A program made the position numbers and the translations under genes. From Gammaproteobacteria bacterium (lineage in GTDB: Bacteria; Pseudomonadota; Gammaproteobacteria; HK1): a stretch of 6,936 nucleotides of DNA. Location of the stretch: NCBI GenBank assembly GCA_013042035.1, contig JABDQX010000163.1, positions 1-6,936 of the forward strand, read 5' to 3'. Of the stretch, positions 1 through 6,226 are shown in pieces. Under the pieces are notes generated by a model. That model had not been told where the DNA came from. It was given only the letters and a program-made list of their open reading frames with translations, and searched no databases. Each line of letters opens with the position of its first letter. Within the stretch, counting starts at the first letter, position 1.

Positions 1-38
1 AGGCGATTTCTATCAAAGAACATACCAGCTTGCTTGTC

Positions 39-120
39 CTTTTGTCCGTTTTCTGCGTTACGTCAACAGTTACATAGAACGACTATGCGCCTGTTGCCGC
101 GCCTTGAATACGAACAAAAG
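39..120. repeat. Imperfect nested inverted repeat (long hairpin element)
   Basis: The two halves fold back on each other in several steps. The outer arms are CTTTTGTCCG (39-48) and CGAACAAAAG (111-120), with one mismatch. Inside are TTC (51-53) with GAA (106-108), GCG (55-57) with CGC (100-102), CAACAG (64-69) with CTGTTG (91-96), and CATAG (73-77) with CTATG (83-87) around a 5-nt loop. The outer mismatch is C-A in plus-strand RNA but a U-G wobble in minus-strand RNA, so the structure is slightly better as a transcript of the minus strand. That is the strand of the gene ending at 157, and the element would lie in its 3' untranslated region. No T-run follows either arm, so it is not a standard intrinsic terminator. 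From memory, an inner pattern of TTCTGCG with GCGCCTTGAA and variable outer arms resembles dispersed intergenic repeats of Proteobacteria. Only one copy is present here, so repeat status is inferred. Confidence 0.55.
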
Positions 121-156
121 ACGCCGCAATCCGGTATATTCTTTTCCGGCAATCAC

Positions 157-837
157 CTAAAACCCCTCCAACAGCCGTTCGAATTCTCGCGGCACAACAT
201 ACTGGAACACCTCTTTCCCATTGTCGTTGAGCGCGATATCAAGGCCAAGGTGCGGGTAGAGCCAGTGCACGACGCCTTTTTGTTCTTGCTCCGGAATTCG
301 CTTTTCCGGCTCCCCAAATCGCTGCTGAATAACGGCGGCATCCAGGTCCGCCGAAGGTAGATAAGTGATGGCGCTCACCGGTGTGAGCCGCAACTGCGCG
401 CGATCTTCCGGGTGGAGGTTGACCTTTTTTCCACCGCCTGACACGAATCGGATCCGTGTACCGCGTTCCAACATAGCAGCCATGGTCTCCTGGCCGGGAT
501 CGAGGAGCAGGACAACTTTTCCGCGTATCCCGTTCAGGGCGACGCTCTTGAAAAATACTTCCACGCTGGCCCGGTTCGAGGGAGAGATGAATAGCCTGAT
601 ATCACCGACATCCCGAAAACCGGTTTGCACGGTAGACAGCGTCGTTTTCCCCAGGGTAATACCAAAAACACGGGACAAACCATCCGGAAAAACATCGATC
701 TGCCAGGGATAGGTCGTCACCAAACCCATGTCCTGTTGCCGGTCTGACGGGGGAGCCATCCAGGAATTCGCAAAGAACAGCAGCGCTGCAATACCTATTA
801 CAGAAGCGCCGATGGTGAGTTTTCTAGCATCTATCAT
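157..837 (-). CDS. Membrane-anchored periplasmic protein of unknown function
   Basis: This 226-residue protein has a short basic N-terminus (K6), a hydrophobic stretch at about residues 8-27 and then a soluble domain, so it is probably an inner-membrane-anchored or secreted periplasmic protein. There is no lipobox cysteine. The middle (about 40-160) looks beta-rich. The end carries FGEPEKRI (174-181), WLYPHLGLDIAL (192-203) and GKEVFQYV (207-214). This pattern of FGxP followed by WxYPxxGLDI and a closing strand recalls small BamE/SmpA-like folds, but I cannot assign a family. It begins 48 bp after kdsB on the same strand and may be the last gene of the lipid A-Kdo block. An in-frame TGA sits three codons before the ATG, so the start cannot lie farther upstream. 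No Shine-Dalgarno sequence is visible. A role in envelope biogenesis is a guess from position only. Confidence 0.8.
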   Translation of the reverse strand: MIDARKLTIGASVIGIAALLFFANSWMAPPSDRQQDMGLVTTYPWQIDVFPDGLSRVFGITLGKTTLSTVQTGFRDVGDIRLFISPSNRASVEVFFKSVALNGIRGKVVLLLDPGQETMAAMLERGTRIRFVSGGGKKVNLHPEDRAQLRLTPVSAITYLPSADLDAAVIQQRFGEPEKRIPEQEQKGVVHWLYPHLGLDIALNDNGKEVFQYVVPREFERLLEGF

Positions 838-850
838 ATTGAATCAATAT
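836..850. promoter_or_regulatory. 15-bp palindrome over the start codon of the unknown gene
   Basis: ATATTGA (836-842), one base, then TCAATAT (844-850) form a perfect 7-bp inverted repeat covering the first bases of the start codon of the gene at 157-837 (minus strand). It occupies the place where a ribosome binding site would be expected. It could be an operator half-site pair, or overlap a TATATT-like -10 element that would give a nearly leaderless message. The run is AT-rich and short, so chance is a real possibility. Confidence 0.25.
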
Positions 851-885
851 ATTCGGTACTCATTGATAACTGGAAACTCTTGCCG

Positions 886-1650
886 CTACTGCGCATTAAC
901 AAAAAAACCGCGCACACGCGCAAGATCGTCAGGCGTATCGACCCCGAATCCGGGCTCCTCCTCAGCCTGCGCCACATGAATCTTTCCGCCATTGTAAAGC
1001 ACCCGAAGTTGCTCCAGTACCTCGACCTTTTCCAGAGAACAACGGGGACGCGTTACGTAGTCGCGCAGAAACAGAGCCCGATAGGCATAGATGCCGATAT
1101 GCCGATAGTAAATACTTTCCGATGGCAGGGAATCGGTTCGGTTTGCAAAATGGTCTCGATCCCAGGGGATCGGTGCGCGGCTAAAGTACAAGGCAAAGCC
1201 GTTTTTATCCATCACCACCTTAACCGCCGCCGGATCGAATAGTGTCCCGGCATCGGTAATCGGCTCGCACAGGGTTGCGACATCGCTATCGGGGTGCTCG
1301 GACAGCCCCTTCGCGACCTGCCGTATCAAGCCCGGCGGCAATAAGGGTTCGTCGCCCTGAACATTGATAATAATCTGGTGTTCCGGTTCCTTCAGGGTTT
1401 CTATGACCTCCACGATTCGCTCGGTACCGGAGGTGTGCGCCTTCGATGTCATGCAAACGTCGGCACCAAACCCCTGGGCCGAAGATCGAACCCGCTCATC
1501 GTCGGTTGCAATGATGACCTTCGACGCACCACTTGCCAGCGCATTGGCGTGGACGTGTTCGAGCATGGGTTTGCCCGCAATATCGAGCAACGGTTTTCCC
1601 GGCAATCGGGTGGATGCATAGCGGGCGGGAATGACGACGGTAAAATGCAT
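886..1650 (-). CDS. kdsB: 3-deoxy-manno-octulosonate cytidylyltransferase (CMP-Kdo synthetase)
   Basis: KdsB activates Kdo with CTP to CMP-Kdo and pyrophosphate in the cytoplasm. CMP-Kdo is the donor used by WaaA to put Kdo on lipid A. The 254-residue product matches the usual length of about 250 and has the family motifs in order: the nucleotide-binding IPARYASTRLPGKPL (7-21), TSGTERI (73-79), NVQGDEP (96-102) with the metal-binding aspartate D100, YRHIGIYAYR (182-191), LEKVEVLEQLR (206-216) and GVDTPDDL (236-243). The ATG at 1650 was chosen because family members begin directly with this MxFxVVIPAR segment. The frame stays open to an ATG at 1767, but that extension would overlap the ycaR-type gene. 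The gap to that gene is 20 bp, AT-rich and without a clear ribosome binding site. It lies in the lpxK-ycaR-kdsB order seen in many Gammaproteobacteria and is probably co-transcribed with them. Confidence 0.97.
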   Translation of the reverse strand: MHFTVVIPARYASTRLPGKPLLDIAGKPMLEHVHANALASGASKVIIATDDERVRSSAQGFGADVCMTSKAHTSGTERIVEVIETLKEPEHQIIINVQGDEPLLPPGLIRQVAKGLSEHPDSDVATLCEPITDAGTLFDPAAVKVVMDKNGFALYFSRAPIPWDRDHFANRTDSLPSESIYYRHIGIYAYRALFLRDYVTRPRCSLEKVEVLEQLRVLYNGGKIHVAQAEEEPGFGVDTPDDLARVRGFFVNAQ

Positions 1651-1670
1651 ATTTTGATTTGTATGCAAAA

Positions 1671-1850
1671 TTATTTGCTTTCCTCTACCGTTAGTTGACG
1701 AGCCCCGTCTTCCAGCATCACCGGGATATCGTCCCGTATCGGATAGGCCAATCGACAGGCACGGCAAATCAATTCCGATTCATCGGACCGATAAGCCAGG
1801 GGTCCCTTACAAACCGGACACGCGATAATCTCAAGAAGTTTCTTATCCAA
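1671..1850 (-). CDS. ycaR: YcaR/UPF0434 (Trm112-like) small zinc-ribbon protein, TTG start
   Basis: This 59-residue protein reads like E. coli YcaR: it opens MDKKLLEIIACPVCKGPL, continues with ELICRACRLAYPIRDDIPVM (27-45) and ends TVEESK. Four cysteines, CPVC (11-14) and CRAC (30-33), form a likely zinc ribbon of the Trm112-like family. As I recall it, E. coli YcaR keeps only the first pair, so this copy may be the zinc-loaded form. The biochemical role of bacterial members is not established. Some Trm112-like proteins in other organisms activate methyltransferases. The only fitting start is TTG at 1850, which overlaps the last 8 nt of lpxK, suggesting coupled translation. A GAG nine bases upstream is the only hint of a ribosome binding site. 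Sitting between lpxK and kdsB matches its position in E. coli. Confidence 0.93.
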   Translation of the reverse strand: MDKKLLEIIACPVCKGPLAYRSDESELICRACRLAYPIRDDIPVMLEDGARQLTVEESK

Positions 1851-2868
1851 TGGACATTTCTCGTAACAAAGTCAATAAACGGGTACCGAATGCAGATTCG
1901 GGCGCGGCATCTACCGAAAGATACCAATGATTGGCGTCGGCAAACCGGCGGCATTTTACCGCATCCTTTTCGGTCATGAGTACCGGTAATCCATCCTCGA
2001 ACGCCACATCCTTCGGTCGAAAGGGATGATGGTCTGGAAATGCATGGGATTTTATATCCAGGCCAAGCCGACGTAGTGTTTGAAAAAATCGGTCAGGGCG
2101 GCCAATTCCACAGACTGCGTGGACAGGCATACCCCTAAATGCATCCGCTGGCCTTTCCTTTTCCTCATCCGTCACTTGCCGTAAATTTCCGGGAAGCAGT
2201 GTCATGCCATATTCGTCCCGGCCCGGTAGACAGGAATCAAGATCCTGACTAGCACCGTGGTTTACCATCACAAAGTCTACCGTGGCAAGCCTTGATATGG
2301 GTTCCCGCAGGGGGCCGGCAGGCAGGCAGCGACCGTTCCCATATCCGGAAACCTTATCAACCACGGCAATCTCTATATCCCGCGCCATGGCATAGTGTTG
2401 AAGGCCATCGTCACTCAGGATGAGATTGCAATCGGTATGCGCCATCAATGCCCTGACAGCAGCGACACGATTCGGGCTTGCCACCACCTTACCGTGTGTA
2501 CGGCGCGCCAGCAACACGGCCTCATCCCCAACTAGCGCCGGATCGGCATTGGCATCGACCCACTGCGGCCAGTGATTGGCTCTGCCACCGTAGCCTCGAA
2601 CCACGATTGCCGGACGCAAACCCTGTTCTTGCAAAAATTTCGCCAGCCAAATAACAAGTGGCGTCTTGCCTGTACCACCGGTCGTAATGTTTCCAACCAC
2701 CACCAGCGGAATACCGGGATGGTGCACCGTGGCGAGGTGGTGCCGATAGGCAAAGCGACGCACCGATACGGCGGCCCGAAAAAGCCAGGAAAGGGGTGCC
2801 AGCGCGTAGCCGAGGGGATGGTGTGTTTTGTACCATGCGGCGGGAAAATAGAGGCGCGGAGCAAACAT
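1843..2868 (-). CDS. lpxK: Tetraacyldisaccharide 4'-kinase
   Basis: LpxK is an inner-membrane-associated kinase that transfers the ATP gamma-phosphate to the 4' position of the tetraacyl-disaccharide 1-phosphate precursor, giving lipid IVA. The 341-residue product is of usual length. Visible motifs are the N-terminal amphipathic/hydrophobic segment FPAAWYKTHHPLGYALAPLS (8-27), the P-loop NITTGGTGKTP (60-70), RGYGG (91-95), GDEAVLLA (114-121), the DDGLQH box (153-158), LPAGPLREP (182-190), FPDHHPF (277-283) and TEKDAVK (299-305). The ATG at 2868 gives the standard N-terminus, and a purine-rich GAGAGAAAG lies just upstream. It is the first gene of the minus-strand block and overlaps the following small gene by 8 nt. 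msbA, its frequent upstream partner, is replaced here by divergent rimI. Confidence 0.97.
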   Translation of the reverse strand: MFAPRLYFPAAWYKTHHPLGYALAPLSWLFRAAVSVRRFAYRHHLATVHHPGIPLVVVGNITTGGTGKTPLVIWLAKFLQEQGLRPAIVVRGYGGRANHWPQWVDANADPALVGDEAVLLARRTHGKVVASPNRVAAVRALMAHTDCNLILSDDGLQHYAMARDIEIAVVDKVSGYGNGRCLPAGPLREPISRLATVDFVMVNHGASQDLDSCLPGRDEYGMTLLPGNLRQVTDEEKERPADAFRGMPVHAVCGIGRPDRFFQTLRRLGLDIKSHAFPDHHPFRPKDVAFEDGLPVLMTEKDAVKCRRFADANHWYLSVDAAPESAFGTRLLTLLREMSIG

Positions 2869-2899
2869 CAGCTTTCTCTCAATGCTTGTATCATGGTGT

Positions 2900-2928
2900 A
2901 TTATCTTTCATCCTCGGGGTAATGGAAA
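2900..2928 (-). promoter_or_regulatory. Candidate sigma-70 promoter for the lpxK block
   Basis: On the minus strand TTTCCA (2928-2923), a 17-bp spacer and GATAAT (2905-2900) make a plausible -35/-10 pair ending 31 bp before the lpxK start codon. The -10 matches five of six consensus bases and the -35 four of six. It lies in the short divergent gap between lpxK and rimI, where a promoter is expected. This rests on pattern matching by eye only. Confidence 0.35.
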
Positions 2929-2975
2929 CACAACATGACCATTCGCAACATTTATGTGTGGTATCCTCGCCACTT

Positions 2976-3431
2976 ATGCTACGCCCCATGACGGAAAATG
3001 ATCTGGGTACGGTCATCGAGATCGAACATGCCGCCTACCCCTTCCCGTGGACCATGGGAATGTTTCGGGATTGCCTTCGAATCGGCTATTGTTGCCGGGT
3101 GCTCGAAGAATCCAAACGGGGCGGGGATTTAGTAGGATATGGGATCATCTCCATCGGTGGCGGAGAAGCCCAATTGCTGAATCTGTGTATTCGGAAGGAG
3201 CGGAGAAATCAAGGCATCGCGCGCCGGTTACTTGCGGATCTTATCGATACGGCCAAGGAACGTGATGCCGATTCCATGTTTCTGGAGGTTCGCCCGTCGA
3301 ATCACGCGGCGCGCGAGCTCTATCAACACATGGGATTCAATGAAGTAGGCATTCGTCCCGCGTACTATCCTGTCAAAAAGGGCGGTAAAAAGGGCTCGGA
3401 GGACGCGTTGATTCTGGCGCTTGCCCTGTAA
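2976..3431 (+). CDS. rimI: Ribosomal protein S18 alanine N-acetyltransferase (GNAT family)
   Basis: RimI acetylates the N-terminal alanine of ribosomal protein S18 with acetyl-CoA in the cytoplasm. The 151-residue product is one GNAT domain: LRPMTENDL at the start, PFPW (22-25), the acetyl-CoA loop RNQGIA (77-82), then FLEVRPSNHAARELYQHMGF (102-121) and RPAYYP (127-132). E104 and Y116 line up with the catalytic E103 and Y115 of E. coli RimI (148 residues), which supports the ATG at 2976. An in-frame ATG at 2922, with CGGGG four bases upstream, would add 18 residues, and a GTG at 2958 would add 6. None of the three has an ideal ribosome binding site. The gene is divergent from lpxK. Its frequent partner tsaB is not in the window, so other small GNAT substrates cannot be excluded. 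Confidence 0.9.
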   Translation: MLRPMTENDLGTVIEIEHAAYPFPWTMGMFRDCLRIGYCCRVLEESKRGGDLVGYGIISIGGGEAQLLNLCIRKERRNQGIARRLLADLIDTAKERDADSMFLEVRPSNHAARELYQHMGFNEVGIRPAYYPVKKGGKKGSEDALILALAL

Positions 3432-3515
3432 CCCCCAACCCGATACAACCAAGATAAAAATGCTCCGCGAGAATTCCTTGGTCGTTGTTTTTCAAGATGA
3501 ATTTTGCGTACAGCC

Positions 3516-3524
3516 TGATATACT
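3516..3524 (+). promoter_or_regulatory. Extended -10 promoter of cysM
   Basis: TGATATACT fits the extended -10 form TG-n-TATAAT, with five of six bases in the hexamer (TATACT, 3519-3524). It lies 23 bp before the cysM start codon, with a strong ribosome binding site between. No good -35 hexamer is seen at the usual distance, which extended -10 promoters tolerate. I saw no binding site for a cysteine regulator such as CysB, but its consensus is too loose to judge by eye. Confidence 0.5.
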
Positions 3525-3547
3525 AAAAATAATTAGAGGTAGTTGCC

Positions 3548-4450
3548 GTGGGCAGCACCATTGAAGATTTCGTCGGCAACACGCCGTTAGTCCAATTAAG
3601 GCAGCTTGCCGGGAATACCACAGACAGCGCCACTAATCGGCTATTCGCTAAACTCGAAGGCAACAACCCTGCCGGTTCGGTCAAGGATAGACCGGCCCTC
3701 GGTATGATTACTCAGGCGGAAAATCGAGGGGATATTCATCCGGGCGATACGCTTATCGAGGCAACCAGCGGTAATACCGGTATTGCGCTTGCCATGACGG
3801 CGGCCATACGCGGTTATCGGTTGATACTCACCATGCCCGAGAACATGAGTATCGAGCGACGAACTATCATGCGGGCCTTCGGCGCGCAAATACGGTTGGT
3901 CTCCAAGGAAGGCAGTATGGAAGCGGCGCGCGATCTCGCCGAACAGATGCAGGCCGCGGGCGAGGGCATGGTGCTAGACCAATTTGCCAATCCGGACAAT
4001 CCGCTGGCGCATTACCAAACGACGGCGCCCGAGATCTGGCGCGATACCGGGGGTACGATTACCCACTTTGTCAGCGCCATGGGTACGACGGGCACCATTA
4101 TGGGTGTTTCCCGGTACCTGAAGGAGAAAAAACCAACGGTCGGGATTGTGGGCGTACAGCCTGCCGAAGGCTCCAGCATTCCCGGTATTCGCAGATGGCC
4201 GAAAGAATATCTGCCACGCATATACGATGCACGGCAAGTCGATCGGATAATCGATGTAACACAACAGGCGGCGGAGGAAATGACACGGAAACTGGCCACC
4301 CGCGAGGGTATTTTTGCCGGGATTTCCTCGGGGGGCGCGGTGGCCGCCGCGCTGGATCTTTGCCGTGAAGTCGAAAATGCCGTTATCGTGGTCATCATTC
4401 CCGATCGCGGCGATCGGTATTTATCGACCGGGGTTTTCCCGGGCATGTAG
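3548..4450 (+). CDS. cysM: Cysteine synthase B (PLP-dependent O-acetylserine sulfhydrylase)
   Basis: CysM makes L-cysteine from O-acetylserine and sulfide, and in characterised members also uses thiosulfate. The 300-residue product has NPAGSVKDR (40-48) with the PLP lysine K46, TSGNTG (73-78), the phosphate-binding MGTTGT (178-183), the CysM-type GIRRWPKEYLP (213-223), SSGGA (260-264) and DRGDRYLSTGVF (286-297). The arginine-rich RRWP stretch and overall match to E. coli CysM favour CysM over CysK. From memory, E. coli has cysteine just before DRGDRYLST, and here it is P285. The protein stops soon after this motif, a slightly short C-terminus. The start is GTG at 3548, set by AGAGG eight bases upstream. 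An extended -10 promoter precedes it, and the exonuclease gene follows after 31 bp, probably in the same transcript. Confidence 0.96.
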   Translation: MGSTIEDFVGNTPLVQLRQLAGNTTDSATNRLFAKLEGNNPAGSVKDRPALGMITQAENRGDIHPGDTLIEATSGNTGIALAMTAAIRGYRLILTMPENMSIERRTIMRAFGAQIRLVSKEGSMEAARDLAEQMQAAGEGMVLDQFANPDNPLAHYQTTAPEIWRDTGGTITHFVSAMGTTGTIMGVSRYLKEKKPTVGIVGVQPAEGSSIPGIRRWPKEYLPRIYDARQVDRIIDVTQQAAEEMTRKLATREGIFAGISSGGAVAAALDLCREVENAVIVVIIPDRGDRYLSTGVFPGM

Positions 4451-4481
4451 TGGCGCAACATTAGTTGGAGCAACATTACTC

Positions 4482-5288
4482 ATGAATGTTCTCGTTTTCG
4501 ATATCGAAACGGTACCCGACGTGGAAAATGGCCGGCGGTTGTTCGATCTGCATGATCTCGATGATCGGCAGGTGGCCGAAGTCATGTATCAACATCGCAG
4601 GCAGGAGTCCGGTACGGAATTCTTACGCCACGATCTCCATCGCATTGTGGCAATCTCTGCGGTGTTCCGCTCCGGTACCCGATTCAAAATCGGATCATTC
4701 GGCAGTGAAGAATCACCGGAAAAAGAATTGATACAGCGTTTTTTCGACGGCATTGGAAAATCCTTCCCGGTGCTCGTTTCCTGGAACGGTGGCGGCTTCG
4801 ATCTTCCCGTCCTTCATTATCGGTCGTTGCTCCACGGTGTCAACGCGACGCGATATTGGGACACGGGAGACGTCGATAAGAATTTTCGCTGGAATAATTA
4901 CATCAACCGCTTTCACTACCGACATACCGATCTCATGGACGTGCTTTCCGGCTATCAGATGCGAGCGGCCGCACCACTTGACGGCATTGCCAGCCTGTTG
5001 GGTTTCCCGGGAAAATTCGGGATGGACGGTTCCAAGGTATGGGGGAAATACCTGGATGGCGATATCAAGGCAATTCGGAACTACTGTGAAACCGATGCGC
5101 TCAATACCTATCTGGTGTATTTACGATTCGAGCTTGTCCGCGGACGTTTGACACAATCGGAGCATGATCGGGAATGCCAGCGGGTACGCGACGAACTGGC
5201 ATCGAGCGAAGAGCCCCATCTACGAGAATTCCTTACCACCTGGACGAATCAAGGTATACCAGGGTCCGAACCCGGGAATTCGGATTGA
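4482..5288 (+). CDS. Predicted 3'-5' exonuclease of the PolB exonuclease-like family (DEDDy)
   Basis: This 268-residue protein matches the uncharacterised bacterial family described as 3'-5' exonucleases related to the PolB proofreading domain. It has no polymerase domain. ExoI is VFDIETVPD (5-13) with D7 and E9. ExoII is SWNGGGFDLP (100-109) with N102 and D107. HTDLMDVLSGY (148-158) follows, and ExoIII is YCETD (201-205), where Y201-x3-D205 marks the DEDDy type. All expected catalytic acids are present, so it is probably an active cytoplasmic nuclease. Its substrate, DNA or RNA, is unknown. The ATG at 4482 gives a start right at the first beta-strand. GGAG ends 11 bases upstream, somewhat far. 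The frame is open back to 4314, but that part overlaps cysM in another frame. The gene follows cysM by 31 bp and probably shares its transcript. Confidence 0.9.
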   Translation: MNVLVFDIETVPDVENGRRLFDLHDLDDRQVAEVMYQHRRQESGTEFLRHDLHRIVAISAVFRSGTRFKIGSFGSEESPEKELIQRFFDGIGKSFPVLVSWNGGGFDLPVLHYRSLLHGVNATRYWDTGDVDKNFRWNNYINRFHYRHTDLMDVLSGYQMRAAAPLDGIASLLGFPGKFGMDGSKVWGKYLDGDIKAIRNYCETDALNTYLVYLRFELVRGRLTQSEHDRECQRVRDELASSEEPHLREFLTTWTNQGIPGSEPGNSD

Positions 5289-5430
5289 TTTTCGCCTTCC
5301 CCATGGGTACCCTTGCCACACTTTATGAATTTTTCATGACTGCGGTGTACGTTCAGGTTCGACCCGGTCATTTCCGTAGATTATTCATCGTGAATTCACA
5401 CGACACTGTAACCTTAAAAAGGGGAAACTC

Positions 5431-6189
5431 ATGAGTCAAAAGCGACGAATATTGGTCGCGGGAAACTGGAAAATGAATGGCAGCAAGGAAAGCGCCAAAT
5501 CCTTGATAGAGGGGATCAAGGCTGGTCTGGATCGCGTCAAAACCACCGAAATGGCGATCTGCCCTCCCTTTATCTATATTCCGACAGTGGCCGCGATGCT
5601 CGAAGGCACCACTATTGCCCTCGGTGCCCAGAATCTGGCAAAAGAAGATCCAGGTGCATTCACCGGCGAAGTGGCCGCACCGATGCTGAAAGACTTTGGA
5701 TGTACCTACGTAATCGTTGGGCATTCCGAGCGCAGAGCCTACTACGGCGAAACCGATGCATTGGTGGCCCAAAAGTTTGTTCGCGCGCAACAAGAGGGGT
5801 TAGTGCCTATCGTGTGTGTGGGAGAACTGCTGGAAGAAAGAGAAGCCGGGAAAATGGAACAGGTTGTCGCACGGCAGATCGATGCGGTTCTTAGCGCCGC
5901 TGGTGCATCGGCATTGGAAAACGCCGTGATTGCCTATGAGCCAGTGTGGGCTATCGGCACCGGTAAAACCGCAACGCCCGATCAGGCACAGGAAGTCCAT
6001 GCGTTCATCCGGGCCAGAATTGCCGACAAAGATGCGGGAATAGCCGAGAAGGTGCGCATCCAGTACGGTGGTAGCGTCAATGCCGGCAACGCCGCGGAGC
6101 TATTTGCAATGCCGGATATCGATGGTGGATTGATCGGTGGTGCTGCTCTGAAGATAGAGGATTTCCTTACCATCTGCGCGGCAGGATGA
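5431..6189 (+). CDS. tpiA: Triosephosphate isomerase
   Basis: TpiA interconverts dihydroxyacetone phosphate and glyceraldehyde 3-phosphate in glycolysis and gluconeogenesis, as a cytoplasmic (beta/alpha)8-barrel dimer. The 252-residue product has GNWKMNG (11-17) with substrate-binding N12 and K14, VGHSERR (96-102) with electrophile H98, CVGE (129-132), AYEPVWAIGTGKTATP (168-183) with the catalytic base E170 and mobile loop 6, and YGGSV (212-216) with GGAAL (236-240) for phosphate binding. All active-site residues are present. The ATG at 5431 has AAGGGG six bases upstream, an excellent ribosome binding site. A 142-bp gap separates it from the exonuclease gene, with no convincing promoter or terminator seen there. 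secG follows after 37 bp, a neighbour pair widely kept in Gammaproteobacteria. Confidence 0.98.
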   Translation: MSQKRRILVAGNWKMNGSKESAKSLIEGIKAGLDRVKTTEMAICPPFIYIPTVAAMLEGTTIALGAQNLAKEDPGAFTGEVAAPMLKDFGCTYVIVGHSERRAYYGETDALVAQKFVRAQQEGLVPIVCVGELLEEREAGKMEQVVARQIDAVLSAAGASALENAVIAYEPVWAIGTGKTATPDQAQEVHAFIRARIADKDAGIAEKVRIQYGGSVNAGNAAELFAMPDIDGGLIGGAALKIEDFLTICAAG

Positions 6190-6226
6190 TCCAAGTCTTG
6201 GTTCGAGGCAATTTTCAAAGGTAGAA

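Noticed and set aside
1..23. Possible minus-strand gene starting at ATG 23 and running out of the window
   Set aside because: Only seven codons are visible and there is no convincing ribosome binding site, so it cannot be supported.
39..120. Integron attC site or a tRNA-like gene
   Set aside because: The nested arms recall attC, but the terminal RYYYAAC and GTTRRRY core sites are missing, and no cloverleaf with a T arm can be drawn.
126..155. CCGG/CCGG hairpin right after the unknown gene as an intrinsic terminator
   Set aside because: The stem is only 4 bp with an 11-nt loop and no U-tract follows at the stem base.
34..360. Plus-strand open frame of about 108 codons opposite the unknown gene
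   Set aside because: It runs through the hairpin element and antisense to a well-formed gene, with no recognisable domain or ribosome binding site.
1651..1767. N-terminal extension of kdsB to an upstream ATG at 1767
   Set aside because: It would add 39 residues unlike any KdsB and would be read in another frame across the well-supported small zinc-ribbon gene.
4314..4481. N-terminal extension of the exonuclease to an ATG at 4314
   Set aside because: The added 56 residues are the cysM sequence read out of frame and show no domain. The family starts at the first beta-strand, MNVLVFDIE.
5330..5345. ATGAA/TTCAT inverted repeat before tpiA as an operator
   Set aside because: Five AT-rich base pairs around a short T loop are expected by chance, and it is nearly 100 bp from the tpiA start.
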